Part shown: in pieces, positions 63,581 through 64,000 of the stretch
Layout of the letters: the number at the start of each line of letters is the position of its first letter
Numbering within the stretch: position 1 is the stretch's first letter
From: Barnesiella intestinihominis YIT 11860
Lineage (GTDB): Bacteria; Bacteroidota; Bacteroidia; Bacteroidales; Barnesiellaceae
Direction: 5' to 3'
Length of the DNA: 64,000 nt
Assembly: GCF_000296465.1 (NCBI RefSeq)
Contig: NZ_JH815203.1
Location: forward strand, 975,453-1,039,452
Made by a program: the position numbers and the translations under genes
Notes under the pieces: generated by a model
Told to the model about the DNA's origin: nothing
The model's input: the letters and a program-made list of their open reading frames with translations, nothing else
Databases searched by the model: none

Positions 63581-64000
63581 ATGAAAACAATAAACTGTTT
63601 CATACCTTTTTCTGGTAAAGTTCAAGTTACCGAAACCATCAAAGGATTACGCAACTGCGAGTATGTGAAGAACATATATTTGCTATCTTCGGAAAAAAGC
63701 AAAGAGCAAATAGAAGGTTGTGAAATACTGGACATTCCGTCGCTCAATGCCTCGACCACTATGAAACTTTTGGCAGCGTACAGCGATGCCGATTTCACAT
63801 TGCTTTATACGAAACACACCACATTAGAGTTAGGATACTTCGCACTCGAACGTATGGTTCACATCGCCGAAGACAGCCAAGCCGGTATGGTATATGCCGA
63901 TTCCTACCATGTAATCGACGGTGAACAAAAGAAAGCCCCGGTCATCGACTATCAGTTCGGCAGTTTGCGAGACGATTTTAATTTCGGTTCCCTGCTGTTA
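63581..64000 (+). CDS. Glycosyltransferase-like protein, N-terminal part (cut by window end)
   Basis: An open frame of 140 codons starts with MKTINCFIPFSGKVQVTETI, 8 bp after the preceding stop, and runs off the window edge. It reads ...GLRNCEYVKNIYLLSSE... then LLAAYSDADFTLLYTKHTTLE, ALERMVHIAEDSQAGMVYADSY and DYQFGSLRDDFNFGSLLL. The pattern resembles large Bacteroidales GT2-like glycosyltransferases with a GT-A start (IPFSG, then an acidic YADSY). There is no signal peptide, so it is cytoplasmic. Only the N-terminus is visible, so the family call is tentative. It is co-oriented and tightly spaced with the phosphoesterase gene. Confidence 0.65.
   Translation, partial: MKTINCFIPFSGKVQVTETIKGLRNCEYVKNIYLLSSEKSKEQIEGCEILDIPSLNASTTMKLLAAYSDADFTLLYTKHTTLELGYFALERMVHIAEDSQAGMVYADSYHVIDGEQKKAPVIDYQFGSLRDDFNFGSLLL

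Noticed and set aside
1-64000. CRISPR array, tRNA/rRNA genes, insertion sequences, integrases
   Set aside because: I looked for regularly spaced repeats, cloverleaf-type sequences and transposase or recombinase motifs and found none that I could support.

Overview
The window is a chromosomal segment of a Bacteroidales bacterium. Support comes from SusC/SusD pairs, the Bacteroidetes promoter pattern (TTTG, about 20 bp, then TAnnTTTG) seen repeatedly, weak Shine-Dalgarno sites, SusE-like lipoproteins, and many secreted proteins ending in type IX secretion (T9SS) style C-terminal domains. T9SS-type tails together with gut-type Sus loci fit a Barnesiella/Coprobacter/Porphyromonadaceae-like lineage better than Bacteroides sensu stricto, but this is inference. 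No rRNA, tRNA, CRISPR array, insertion sequence or phage module was recognised.

Left third (1-16.5 kb): mostly housekeeping. It holds dnaX, a divergent Lrp-family regulator and O-acetylhomoserine sulfhydrylase, a secreted metallophosphoesterase, and a leftward threonine operon (thrA, a YdeI-like gene, an apgM-like proposed homoserine kinase, thrC). A type I asparaginase and a leftward mntP-apbE-DUF1648 operon follow. A short AT-richer patch then carries a KilA-N protein, with a perfect 32-bp palindrome inside its coding sequence, and a DUF2867-like gene.

Middle (16.6-33.5 kb): an enzyme-free SusC/SusD/SusE trio, a lipoprotein with an internal duplication, a two-gene secreted pair (PCMD-like protein and subtilisin-like protease), an ECF sigma/anti-sigma/Spy-like operon divergent from a ZIP zinc transporter, a TonB receptor, a cluster of REP-like palindromes, and a GH109-like lipoprotein. 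A long AT-rich intergenic region follows. It contains an inverted copy of a promoter-bearing repeat also found at the left edge, in front of dnaX.

Right (34.4-64 kb): a large rightward locus that looks like a specialised envelope- or glycopolymer-degrading utilisation system. It encodes SusC, SusD, two surface-lipoprotein candidates, a GHL10 (DigH/YddW-type) glycosidase, a T9SS propeller-like protein, three tandem NAGPA/DUF2233 phosphodiester glycosidases, a TolB-like protein, an Amidase_3 with a T9SS tail, an N-acetylhexosamine (GlcNAc/MurNAc) kinase, a second Amidase_3-like protein interrupted by a golvesin-like domain, a metallophosphoesterase-PQQ propeller fusion, and the start of a glycosyltransferase-like gene. 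Peptidoglycan glycosidase, amide hydrolase, phosphodiester glycosidase, phosphatase and amino-sugar kinase functions together suggest scavenging of cell-wall material, possibly Gram-positive walls whose polymers are joined by sugar-1-phosphate linkages. Hairpins and promoters divide the locus into at least three transcription units. No dedicated regulator gene is visible next to it.
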